A model generated the notes under the pieces. It searched no databases and was not told the origin of the DNA. It was given only the letters and a program-made list of their open reading frames with translations. From JBBIII01 sp037446575 (lineage in GTDB: Bacteria > Bacteroidota > Ignavibacteria > UBA10030), in NCBI GenBank assembly GCA_037446575.1, contig JBBIII010000016.1:1-37972 (forward strand): a stretch of 37,972 nucleotides of DNA. Direction: 5' to 3'. A program made the translations under genes and the position numbers. Positions 17,108 to 24,383 of this stretch are shown piece by piece; within the stretch, counting starts at the first letter, position 1; every line of letters starts with the position of its first letter.

Positions 17108-18040
17108 TTATAATTTTTCTGCGGCGCGTAGCTTTGCACTACGTGCTCGCGAGTTATTTTTTTGCTCATTCTCAGATGCTGTAACGGGTTTTTTTGTTAA
17201 AATCCTGATTTTACTTTGCACTTTTACTTTAGCGGCTATTTTATTGCCAGATGGAACAGACGTTGCCGAAATATTGCGAAAAAAATTCTTTACCAATCGG
17301 TCTTCGAGCGAATGATATGATATTACTACTAACCTTCCGCTTGGTTCTAATACGTCTATGCAATCATATAGGGCTTGCTGTAAATTATCCAACTCTGCAT
17401 TAACCTCTATTCGGATTGCTTGAAAAACACGCGCCAGAGATTTTGTCAGAAATTTTTTTCCAACGCAATTTTCTGTTATTAAAGCAAGCTGGCTTGTTAA
17501 ATCAATTTTATGCATTTTCCGATAATGTACAATTGCCCTTGCAATTTTACGCGAATACTTCTCTTCTCCAAATTCCCAGAGAATCTTGGAAAGCATATCT
17601 TCGGAATAATTATTCACAATATATATAGCGTCTATTTTACCGGATTGATCCATCCGCATATCCAACCTGTTATTAAATCGATAACTAAACCCTTTCGATG
17701 GTTCGTCAATTTGATAAGATGAGACGCCTAAATCTAACAATATGCCCTGAACCTTATGAATAGTAAAATGAGAAAGAACAGATTTAATATTTTTAAAGTT
17801 TGCTTTGTAAAAAAAAAATCTTCCAGTAAATCGCTCAAGTCTTTTTTTTGCTATTTCTATTGCGTCGTCGTCTAAATCAATTCCGATTAATTTTCCAGTA
17901 TTACCAATATTGCTCAGAATTGCATCTGCATGTCCGCCGCCGCCAAGTGTTCCGTCAAAATAAATTCCACTTTTTGTTGTCAGGAGATAATCAAGAGTCT
18001 CCTGTAATAGAACCGGAGTATGATATAACTTTGCCTCCAA
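17108..18040 (-). CDS. rsmH: 16S rRNA (cytosine(1402)-N(4))-methyltransferase RsmH
   Basis: S-adenosylmethionine-dependent enzyme (formerly MraW) that methylates N4 of C1402 in the ribosomal P site. The 310-residue protein begins HTPVLLQETLDYL, then has the SAM loop DGTLGGGGHADAIL (29-42), GIDLDDDAI, LLDLGVSSYQID, the FSYRFNNRLDMRMD segment, and VISYHSLEDRLVKNFF. The start appears to be TTG at 18040: the in-frame stop of the upstream stretch is only four codons before it and no ATG or GTG lies between. It starts nine bases after mraZ. A weak start codon may keep RsmH low relative to the other products. Confidence 0.95.
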   Translation of the reverse strand: MEAKLYHTPVLLQETLDYLLTTKSGIYFDGTLGGGGHADAILSNIGNTGKLIGIDLDDDAIEIAKKRLERFTGRFFFYKANFKNIKSVLSHFTIHKVQGILLDLGVSSYQIDEPSKGFSYRFNNRLDMRMDQSGKIDAIYIVNNYSEDMLSKILWEFGEEKYSRKIARAIVHYRKMHKIDLTSQLALITENCVGKKFLTKSLARVFQAIRIEVNAELDNLQQALYDCIDVLEPSGRLVVISYHSLEDRLVKNFFRNISATSVPSGNKIAAKVKVQSKIRILTKKPVTASENEQKNNSRARSAKLRAAEKL

Positions 18041-18049
18041 GTTTTTCTT

Positions 18050-18505
18050 TCAAATATTTTGTTGTGGTTTAAATACTTGTTCGGCTACAGTTTCATATGT
18101 ATCGGGATGATTTTTCTGATAATCATCATATATCTTAGGGCTCCAAATTTCTATCCTGTCTAAGACACCAAGAATAAGAACTTCGTTTTCGATGTCAGCG
18201 AATTTCAGAAGTTCATGCGGAATTGTAATTCGTGATTGATTATCAAAAGGAGCATCAGTCGCTTTTTCAAATAACGTCCGAGTGTAGAACCGGTGCTGAG
18301 CATCAAGAAAAGAAAGACTACGAACATAAGTCTCTAATTTATTCCACTCATCTTGCGGATATAAGTAAAGACAGCGTTCAAAGCCGCGTGTTATAACAAA
18401 ATTTCCTTTTGCGCTTCCAGCAAGATTCTTCCTCAACTTAGCAGGCAACGCAACACGCCCCTTATTATCTACCGAATAAGAAAAACTTCCTTTAAAAGAT
18501 GACAC
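18050..18505 (-). CDS. mraZ: Transcriptional regulator MraZ
   Basis: DNA-binding repressor of the dcw operon, with two SpoVT/AbrB-like half-domains. The two repeats are visible as DNKGRVALPAKLR (12-24) and DNQSRITIPHELL (about 89-101). I chose GTG at 18505 (151 residues, MSSFKGSFSYSV), because it has GAGG five bases upstream and gives the usual MraZ N-terminus. The open frame extends further, to 18619, but that part would cross the promoter and operator and has no family similarity. The gene heads the cluster, and three TGGG(G/A) operator boxes lie 51-74 bases upstream of its start, which fits autorepression. Confidence 0.95.
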   Translation of the reverse strand: MSSFKGSFSYSVDNKGRVALPAKLRKNLAGSAKGNFVITRGFERCLYLYPQDEWNKLETYVRSLSFLDAQHRFYTRTLFEKATDAPFDNQSRITIPHELLKFADIENEVLILGVLDRIEIWSPKIYDDYQKNHPDTYETVAEQVFKPQQNI

Positions 18506-18555
18506 AACTGCCTCAAAGCATCGGTTCAACAATCTGTTGGTGGTGGAAAAGAAGT

Positions 18556-18579
18556 TCCCAAATTCCCCACTTTTCCCCA
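18556..18579 (-). promoter_or_regulatory. MraZ operator: three TGGG(G/A) boxes
   Basis: On the minus strand, TGGGG (18579-18575), TGGGG (18569-18565) and TGGGA (18560-18556) repeat in the same orientation, separated by 5 and 4 bases. MraZ of E. coli and Mycoplasma is known to bind direct TGGGN repeats with 5-base spacers upstream of mraZ. The boxes lie just downstream of the predicted -10 element, where binding would block transcription. A lone fourth TGGGG is present at 18673-18669, about 100 bases upstream. Confidence 0.8.
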
Positions 18580-18591
18580 CGTTGAGAATGA

Positions 18592-18619
18592 AATTTAGAG
18601 AAATAACGCTTAAAGTCAA
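18592..18619 (-). promoter_or_regulatory. Predicted promoter of the dcw operon
   Basis: On the minus strand TTGACT (18619-18614) and TAAATT (18597-18592) are separated by 16 bases. The -35 is close to the sigma70 consensus and the -10 is weaker. TAAATTTC also partly fits the TAnnTTTG element of Bacteroidota. Transcription would start at about 18585, giving an 80-base leader that contains the MraZ boxes. Confidence 0.55.
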
Positions 18620-18673
18620 GCAAAATTTAAGATATTTTTAATTCCCGATTCTAATTATCACCCTTTCTCCCCA

Positions 18674-19012
18674 CGCTGGCTTAAGAGTTTACGCTAACCT
18701 TTACTTTTTTCCTAATTGAATTTACACAGGAATATTAGTTATTGCTTGGTATTCTTGTTTAGAATATTCTTTTTGTAGCTAGTATGTAATTTATTTCTAA
18801 AATATTTCCAATTGTGAATGGATGTTTATAAATTCTTTTCCATTATGAGAATGGGGTATTTCTTTAAAATGTGCTCATTATTAAGTTTTGACGCGAAAAT
18901 TCGCTCAATTAACTCTTTGATTGAAATTAAAAAAAAGGAACAAGATGTTAAAAATCTTCATCAAATTCTATAAATGTTATACGAAACATTTTATTTCTAT
19001 ATAAAACTAATG
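18674..19012. other. Divergent intergenic region, mostly featureless
   Basis: This AT-rich stretch separates the dcw operon from the divergently oriented dipeptide epimerase gene. I see no open frame with coding character, no clear hairpin terminator and no repeat array. The signals near its two ends, the lone TGGGG box at 18669-18673 and the predicted plus-strand promoter at 19013-19040, are noted elsewhere. Confidence 0.5.
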
Positions 19013-19040
19013 TTTGAATTTATCATCTCAATTCTATAGT
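19013..19040 (+). promoter_or_regulatory. Predicted promoter of the dipeptide epimerase gene
   Basis: TTTGAA (19013-19018) and TATAGT (19035-19040) are separated by 16 bases. The TTTG start and the downstream TAGTTTG also resemble, imperfectly, the TTTG/TAnnTTTG elements used in Bacteroidota. The start codon is 34 bases downstream of the -10. Confidence 0.4.
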
Positions 19041-19074
19041 TTGCATTTGGCGAAACATCAAATGGGATTATTTT

Positions 19075-20223
19075 ATGAAACAAAACAGAAGAGATTTTTT
19101 GAAATCAACAACTTTGGGGTTAAGCGCATTGACTGTTTACGATGCTAATAAAATGATATCGGAAAATATTCCCGATAGATTAAATTCAGGAAAAATGATA
19201 TTAAGGTATCGTCCGTATATGCTAGAAATGAAGCATACGTTCACACTTGCCGTAAATTCCAGAATAACAACTCCAATAATTCTAACAGAGATAGAATACG
19301 AAGGTTTAGTTGGTTACGGTGAAGCGTCAATGCCGCCGTATTTGGGCGAATCTCAAGAAAGCGTTCAAAAATTTCTTTCTAAAATAGATTTGAGCAAGTA
19401 CAACAATCCATTTAATTTGGAGAAAATCTTATTCGATATAGATAACATCGAAAAAGGTAATTGTGCCGCAAAAGCATCGGTTGATATTGCTTTGCACGAT
19501 CTTGTTGGAAAATTATTAGGACAGCCGTGGTATAAAATTTGGGGTTTTGATGAGCGGCAAACTCCATATACAAGTTTTACAATTGGTATAGATGCGCCGG
19601 ATGTTGTGAGACAAAAAACTAAAGATGCGGAAGAGTATAAAATTCTTAAGGTGAAGCTTGGACGAGAAACAGATAAAGAGATGATACAAACAATTCGGTC
19701 TGTAACTGATAAACCGATTACGAGTGATGTAAATCAAGGTTGGACAGATAAAGAAAAAGCATTAGAGATGCTTTATTGGCTTAAGGAACAGGGAATTGTT
19801 ATGGTTGAGCAACCGATGCCGAAAGAAAGGATAGATGATTTAGCTTGGCTAACAGAGCGTTCTCCTATTCCAATAATTGGAGATGAAGGGGTTCAAAGAC
19901 TACCAGATGTGAAAAAAGCCGTGGGGGTGTATAATGGAATAAACATAAAGTTAATGAAGTGCACTGGCATGCGCGAAGCTCATAAAATGCTTACACTTGC
20001 AGGTTCGCTAGGTTTAAAAGTAATGATAGGATGTATGATAGAGACATCTTGCGCTATATCTGCCGCTTCTCATTTATCGCCAATGGCTGATTGGGTAGAC
20101 TTAGATGGCGCGCTTTTAATAAAAAACGATATCTTTAATGGTACAAAAATTATTAACGGCAAAGTAAAGCTGATGGATAGAGCGGGAATAGGGGTAATTC
20201 CGTTACTTGAAGAGCAAAGATAA
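19075..20223 (+). CDS. Dipeptide (L-Ala-D/L-Glu) epimerase, enolase superfamily, with Tat signal
   Basis: Enolase-superfamily enzyme that should interconvert L-Ala-D-Glu and L-Ala-L-Glu from the murein stem peptide. The 382-residue protein has the catalytic pair K192-x-K194 (KVKLG), metal ligands Asp218 (SDVNQGW), Glu245 (VEQP) and Asp270 (GDEG), the second base Lys292 (NIKLMK), and DLD at 342-344. The last is the DxD dipeptide-binding motif of Ala-Glu epimerases. The N-terminus NRRDFLKSTTLGLSALTV is a good twin-arginine signal, so the enzyme is probably exported folded to the periplasm, unlike cytoplasmic E. coli YcjG. It is transcribed alone, divergent from mraZ. Exact dipeptide specificity cannot be read from sequence. 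Confidence 0.88.
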   Translation: MKQNRRDFLKSTTLGLSALTVYDANKMISENIPDRLNSGKMILRYRPYMLEMKHTFTLAVNSRITTPIILTEIEYEGLVGYGEASMPPYLGESQESVQKFLSKIDLSKYNNPFNLEKILFDIDNIEKGNCAAKASVDIALHDLVGKLLGQPWYKIWGFDERQTPYTSFTIGIDAPDVVRQKTKDAEEYKILKVKLGRETDKEMIQTIRSVTDKPITSDVNQGWTDKEKALEMLYWLKEQGIVMVEQPMPKERIDDLAWLTERSPIPIIGDEGVQRLPDVKKAVGVYNGINIKLMKCTGMREAHKMLTLAGSLGLKVMIGCMIETSCAISAASHLSPMADWVDLDGALLIKNDIFNGTKIINGKVKLMDRAGIGVIPLLEEQR

Positions 20224-20359
20224 ATGCACAACCTTGTACATCTTTAGTTTGTTTCATTGTAATTACTTAGCAGTCAATTATGAAGGAGTTATATACCGAA
20301 AAAACATGTTACAAAACAACTTAAATCTAATTTCTTCTGTGTAACCTTGCCGAAAATAA

Positions 20360-20971
20360 TTACATTTCAACTACAATACCAAACTTTTTAAATTCTACTT
20401 CAAGTTGGTTAACATTTTCATATTTAATCGCGTTCATACCGACATATTTTGCTCCATCTATATTTATTTGTAAGTCGTCAATAAAAAGGAGCTGAGATGG
20501 ATCAACATTTTGGTCTTTTATAATTGCATCATAAAATTTTTTATCCGGTTTCATAACTTGTATTTTATAAGAAAGGTAATGCTTGGGTAACAACGACAAT
20601 GCTTTATATTTTTGGATGCTCAAGCTGTAATGAATATCATTTGTATTGCTTACAAGAGCCGTTTTATATGTTTGCGATATCTTTTCAACTAAATCATACA
20701 TTCTTTCGATCGGTTCTAACATTATATTCGCAAATGCGGCCTCGAGCTGGGTTTTAGTAAATTTCGAACTAAACACGGAATTAAGTTCACTTAAATATTC
20801 ATTTGTCGGAATTAATCCGGTTTCGTATCTTTTTGTCCATTGCGTATAGCCATCAATGTATGGAGATTTTTCTTCCTGATTGAAATACCCGAGTGAGCGC
20901 CAAAACGCATCAAAATCGATGTAGGCAAGAACATTTCCAAGGTCAAATAAAATTGTCTGTATCCGATTCAT
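20360..20971 (-). CDS. HAD-superfamily hydrolase (YihX-like)
   Basis: Probable cytoplasmic phosphatase of haloacid dehalogenase subfamily IA. The 203-residue protein begins MNRIQTILFDLGNVL, with nucleophile Asp10. The usual second Asp is Gly12, as in the YihX group. Motif II is SNTND, motif III the lysine of MKPDKKFY, and motif IV LLFIDDLQINIDGA. I chose ATG at 20971 rather than the longer frame to 21043, because it overlaps the stop of the upstream phosphoesterase gene as ATGA and directly precedes motif I. The E. coli relative dephosphorylates glucose-1-phosphate, but the substrate here is unknown. Confidence 0.85.
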   Translation of the reverse strand: MNRIQTILFDLGNVLAYIDFDAFWRSLGYFNQEEKSPYIDGYTQWTKRYETGLIPTNEYLSELNSVFSSKFTKTQLEAAFANIMLEPIERMYDLVEKISQTYKTALVSNTNDIHYSLSIQKYKALSLLPKHYLSYKIQVMKPDKKFYDAIIKDQNVDPSQLLFIDDLQINIDGAKYVGMNAIKYENVNQLEVEFKKFGIVVEM

Positions 20972-21618
20972 CCGTGAAGTTCCATTATTACTTTTGTTTC
21001 GATTGCTATTGTTGCATATTTTCCTTTTGTAATAGACCCGCAATTAACCATCTTTGTTTTTCCGAGAACGTCTAATCCATAAGCTTCATGGATATGTCCG
21101 CAAATAAGCGCGTCTGGCTCATATTTTTCTATGAAATTGCGAATTGATTTACTGCCTACATGCATTCTCAAAAAAGTTCGGTCAATTTTTGTCTTGTAAG
21201 GTGGAGCGTGAGTAACAAGTACTTTCCAGCGTGCATCTTTTATATCTTTCCATCCGGATTCTGCTTTGCTTAATATTTCTTCTTCTGAAATTTCGTAAGG
21301 TGTATTAAGCGGACTGAAGGGAGCGGCTGAAACTCCAAAGAAACCTATATCTCCAATTAATATTCCTCTTCCATTAATATAATAATCTAATTGAGCAAGC
21401 GTTTTATCAATTTCTAGAGAATCCATATTTCCTGAAATAGCAATAATAGGTTTTCCGAATGTTTGAAGGCAACTCAACGCCTTAGTTGATTCTAATGGTG
21501 TTCCGTTTGTTGTTATGTCGCCACTTATAACTATTAGGTCATAATTTTTTTCTTTTTCTAAAATTTTTTCGGCTTGTTTATATGCGCCATGAATATCGCT
21601 CAAAGCAATTATTCGCAT
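20968..21618 (-). CDS. Calcineurin-like metallophosphoesterase
   Basis: A 216-residue phosphoesterase of the Icc/YfcE-like type with two-metal site motifs in order: D8-x-H10 (SDIHG), GD at 33-34 (ISGDITTNG), GN at 63-64 (ISGNMD), His137 in THAPP, and GHIH at 174-177. Such proteins hydrolyse phosphodiesters or monoesters, and the substrate cannot be deduced. It starts at ATG 21618. It is translationally coupled to the HAD hydrolase gene by a four-base overlap, so the two phosphatases may act on related compounds (inference). Confidence 0.88.
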   Translation of the reverse strand: MRIIALSDIHGAYKQAEKILEKEKNYDLIVISGDITTNGTPLESTKALSCLQTFGKPIIAISGNMDSLEIDKTLAQLDYYINGRGILIGDIGFFGVSAAPFSPLNTPYEISEEEILSKAESGWKDIKDARWKVLVTHAPPYKTKIDRTFLRMHVGSKSIRNFIEKYEPDALICGHIHEAYGLDVLGKTKMVNCGSITKGKYATIAIETKVIMELHG

Positions 21619-21644
21619 TTCACTATCTGGTTATCAGGTTTTGT

Positions 21645-21672
21645 TTTATAATAAGTCTACTAAATAAGTTAA
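21645..21672 (-). promoter_or_regulatory. Weak promoter candidate for the phosphoesterase-HAD pair
   Basis: On the minus strand TTAACT (21672-21667) and TATAAA (21650-21645) are separated by 16 bases, ending 26 bases before the start codon. The region is very AT-rich, so this match could be chance. Confidence 0.3.
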
Positions 21673-21813
21673 TATAATCTAAGATAAAAAATAACTTTGG
21701 AACTCAGAATATTTTTTGATGTTAATAATTTGATTATGCCAATGATGAGAAGAAAACACCGAGGTTACAAGCGAATATTAAATATGTTATATAAGCGATA
21801 AGTATTACAATTT

Positions 21814-22929
21814 TTAATGTATTGGTCCCTGACGATCTTTAAGGAACCCGGCATTGCGATTTTTTATTACCGCCTGAATTTCTGCAATAATAGAAACAGC
21901 TATTTCTTCCGCGGTTTCTGCTCCTATATCAAGCCCAACAGGATTATACAATTTAGAAAGTTGTTCTTTTGTTGGCGTAAAGCCATTAGAAGAAATATGC
22001 TTTATTAATGATGCGCTTTTTCCTTTAGGTCCAAGCAATCCGATATAATTTACAGGTGATGTAAAAAGAAATCGTAACGCCGCCGCCTCCGCTTCAAATT
22101 GATGAATCATTATTACTGCAAAGCTGTTGTGTGTAAAATTAAGTTTATCGCTGTATTTATCTGGCGCAATGACCAACACCTTATTGGCTTCCGGAAATTC
22201 AGTTTCTATTGCATATTTGGAACGATGATCAATTACTATAGTAGTCCATCCAATTTCTGCCGCTAATTTTACAAGCGGTTTTACATCAGGTGTTGCGCCG
22301 AATATTATTAGAGATGTGTTCGCAGGAATAAACTGAAAAAACACGTCAACTTTTCCATTTGGCAATTCGTACCGCTTAACAGCATTTTTCTTATCCATCA
22401 ATAATTGGATTGCATCTTTTTTTATTTGCTCATTGATTTCATTTAAGCCAAAGTGCGTGTGCGTCTCTTTTTTTGTGATAAGAAATCTTGTTCCAAGTTC
22501 TTCGTTTATATTGCCGTATGCATTATAAGCAACAGCAATAACATGTTCATCGTCATACAATTGAGATTTCTGTAAAAGCGTCAATAGTTCTTTTGATTGT
22601 TTAGGCAAAATTGGTTCAACGAATATTTCTACATATCCTCCGCAACCCTGACCAATGCCAAAGATTGCATCTTCTGGAGCGGTAGTGTCAAAAGTAAAAA
22701 GCATTGGCTTATTGTATTCGATAACCACTTTTGCTTTTTCTAACAAGTCCGCTTCTAAACATGCCGCGCTTACAAATCCAGCTTCGCGTCCTTTAGCGCT
22801 AAAAAGCATTCTTGCGCCTTGCCGACGATATGCCGAACCACGCACATTAACAACAGTAGCTAATGCGCATATCTCCCCTAACGATTGAAGTTCTTTAATT
22901 TTTTGTATGATCTGTTTTAATTCTTTCAA
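21814..22929 (-). CDS. XdhC/CoxI family protein
   Basis: The family helps mature molybdenum hydroxylases such as xanthine dehydrogenase or CO dehydrogenase, by binding or sulfurating the cofactor before insertion. The 371-residue protein has the N-terminal XdhC/CoxI domain (ALATVVNVRGSAYRR, then GIGQGCGGYVEIFVEP). The C-terminal Rossmann-like XdhC domain begins around LIIFGATPDVKPLVKLAAEIG and includes VIDHRSKYA and GLLGPKGK. The start codon seems to be TTG at 22929, with AGGG about ten bases upstream and no closer ATG. It follows aspA by seven bases. No molybdoenzyme gene is in the window. Confidence 0.9.
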   Translation of the reverse strand: MKELKQIIQKIKELQSLGEICALATVVNVRGSAYRRQGARMLFSAKGREAGFVSAACLEADLLEKAKVVIEYNKPMLFTFDTTAPEDAIFGIGQGCGGYVEIFVEPILPKQSKELLTLLQKSQLYDDEHVIAVAYNAYGNINEELGTRFLITKKETHTHFGLNEINEQIKKDAIQLLMDKKNAVKRYELPNGKVDVFFQFIPANTSLIIFGATPDVKPLVKLAAEIGWTTIVIDHRSKYAIETEFPEANKVLVIAPDKYSDKLNFTHNSFAVIMIHQFEAEAAALRFLFTSPVNYIGLLGPKGKSASLIKHISSNGFTPTKEQLSKLYNPVGLDIGAETAEEIAVSIIAEIQAVIKNRNAGFLKDRQGPIH

Positions 22930-22936
22930 AACTATA

Positions 22937-24349
22937 TTACCCTTTTTTATGTATGTATCTTGGTTTTGTCATATTCTCTGGTAATAGCAAGTCGTCTAAT
23001 TCAGCTTTAGTTAAATATTTTTTTTCAAGAACAATATCATAGACAGATTTTCCGCTTTCGAGCGCCTCGTGTGCAATTTCTGTAGATTTCTCATAACCAA
23101 TTATCGGATTTAAGGCAGTTACAAGTCCGATGCTGTTTTCGACATAGGCGCGACATCTTTCACGATTTGCCGTAATTCCTTTAATACAGCGATCTGCTAA
23201 GGTTCTGCAAGCGCGGCCTAAAATATCGAGAGATGAAAATAGATCGTACGCAATTACCGGCTCCATCACATTCAACTCAAGTTGTCCTGCTTCGGCGGCT
23301 AATGTTACAGTAACATCGTTGCCGATGACTTCATACGCTACTTGGTTTACAACTTCGGGAATTATTGGATTCACTTTGCCTGGCATAATCGTGGAACCTG
23401 GCGCCATTGGAGGCAGATTAATTTCGGCAAATCCGGCTCGTGGACCTGACGCCATTAAACGTAAATCATTGCATATTTTTGATATTTTAACTGCAACTCT
23501 TTTAAGCACGCCGGAAAGTTGAACGTATGCGCCTGTATCCTGAGTTGCTTCAACGAGATTTTTAGATTCGACAACAGGAATTGCCGTAATTTCGCGTAAA
23601 ATTTTTGTAACAAGATGAGCATAATCGGGATGAGCATTAAGCCCGGTGCCAATCGCCGTTGCCCCCATGTTAATTTCATGAATTAATGATTGAGCTTCCT
23701 GAACGCGTTCGATGTCTTCGCTTACCATTACAGCATACGCTTCGAACTCCTGTCCCAATGTCATTGGTACTGCGTCCTGTAATTGTGTCCGTCCCATCTT
23801 AATTACATCGGCAAATTCTTTTCCTTTAATAGACAAGGCGTCTTGTAGATGAATCATTTCACGTATCAATCCGTTTAGCTTTTGGCTAAGCGTTAATCGC
23901 AACGCCGAAGGATAGACGTCGTTTGTGGATTGCGACATATTTACGTGATTAAGCGGATGAATTATATCATATCTTCCTTTTTCATATCCGAGCAATTCTA
24001 ATGCTACATTAGCTATCACTTCGTTTGCGTTCATATTTGTAGATGTTCCAGCTCCGCCTTGAATTACATCTACAACAAATTCTTCATGATATTTGCCTGT
24101 AAGAATTTTATCGCAGGCGCTGCAAATTGCATCGGCAATATTTTGAGGGAGCAAGCCAAGCTGTGCATTTGCCATAGCGGCGGCTTTCTTAATATACGCT
24201 AACGAGTTGATTAGGCGAGGAGTGTGTGAAATAGGTATGCCAGTAATCTGAAAATTTTCTAATGCTCGCAGTGTTTGTATTCCATAATAATGATCCGCAG
24301 GAACTTCCCGCTCGCCAAGTAGGTCATGTTCGGTTCTTGTCTTCTTCAT
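22937..24349 (-). CDS. aspA: Aspartate ammonia-lyase
   Basis: Cytoplasmic enzyme that reversibly deaminates L-aspartate to fumarate and ammonia. The 470-residue protein has the three conserved regions of the fumarase/aspartase superfamily: GTSTNMNANE (101-110), the GMGRTQLQDA-like region KMGRTQLQDAVPMT (184-197), and GSTIMPGKVNP (318-328), in which Ser319 is the catalytic base. The pattern and the length favour aspartase over class II fumarase. These two enzymes can be confused, but the HEINMGATAIGTGLN and IIPEVVNQVA segments fit AspA. ATG at 24349 has AGGAG nine bases upstream. Confidence 0.92.
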   Translation of the reverse strand: MKKTRTEHDLLGEREVPADHYYGIQTLRALENFQITGIPISHTPRLINSLAYIKKAAAMANAQLGLLPQNIADAICSACDKILTGKYHEEFVVDVIQGGAGTSTNMNANEVIANVALELLGYEKGRYDIIHPLNHVNMSQSTNDVYPSALRLTLSQKLNGLIREMIHLQDALSIKGKEFADVIKMGRTQLQDAVPMTLGQEFEAYAVMVSEDIERVQEAQSLIHEINMGATAIGTGLNAHPDYAHLVTKILREITAIPVVESKNLVEATQDTGAYVQLSGVLKRVAVKISKICNDLRLMASGPRAGFAEINLPPMAPGSTIMPGKVNPIIPEVVNQVAYEVIGNDVTVTLAAEAGQLELNVMEPVIAYDLFSSLDILGRACRTLADRCIKGITANRERCRAYVENSIGLVTALNPIIGYEKSTEIAHEALESGKSVYDIVLEKKYLTKAELDDLLLPENMTKPRYIHKKG

Positions 24350-24383
24350 AAGTAATTACTCCTTATGTTAGACTATAATTAAA

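Noticed and set aside
18506..18619. N-terminal extension of mraZ to an upstream ATG at 18619
   Set aside because: The extension crosses the predicted promoter and the TGGG boxes, and has no similarity to MraZ. GTG at 18505 has a ribosome site and gives the family N-terminus.
20224..20359. Terminator between the convergent epimerase and HAD genes
   Set aside because: Only weak pairings (ACAA/TTGT, GTTACA with a bulged TGTGTAAC) and no T tract were seen.
20972..21043. Longer start of the HAD hydrolase gene
   Set aside because: The extra 24 residues are asparagine- and lysine-rich, overlap the upstream gene, and precede a conserved motif I that normally lies near the N-terminus.
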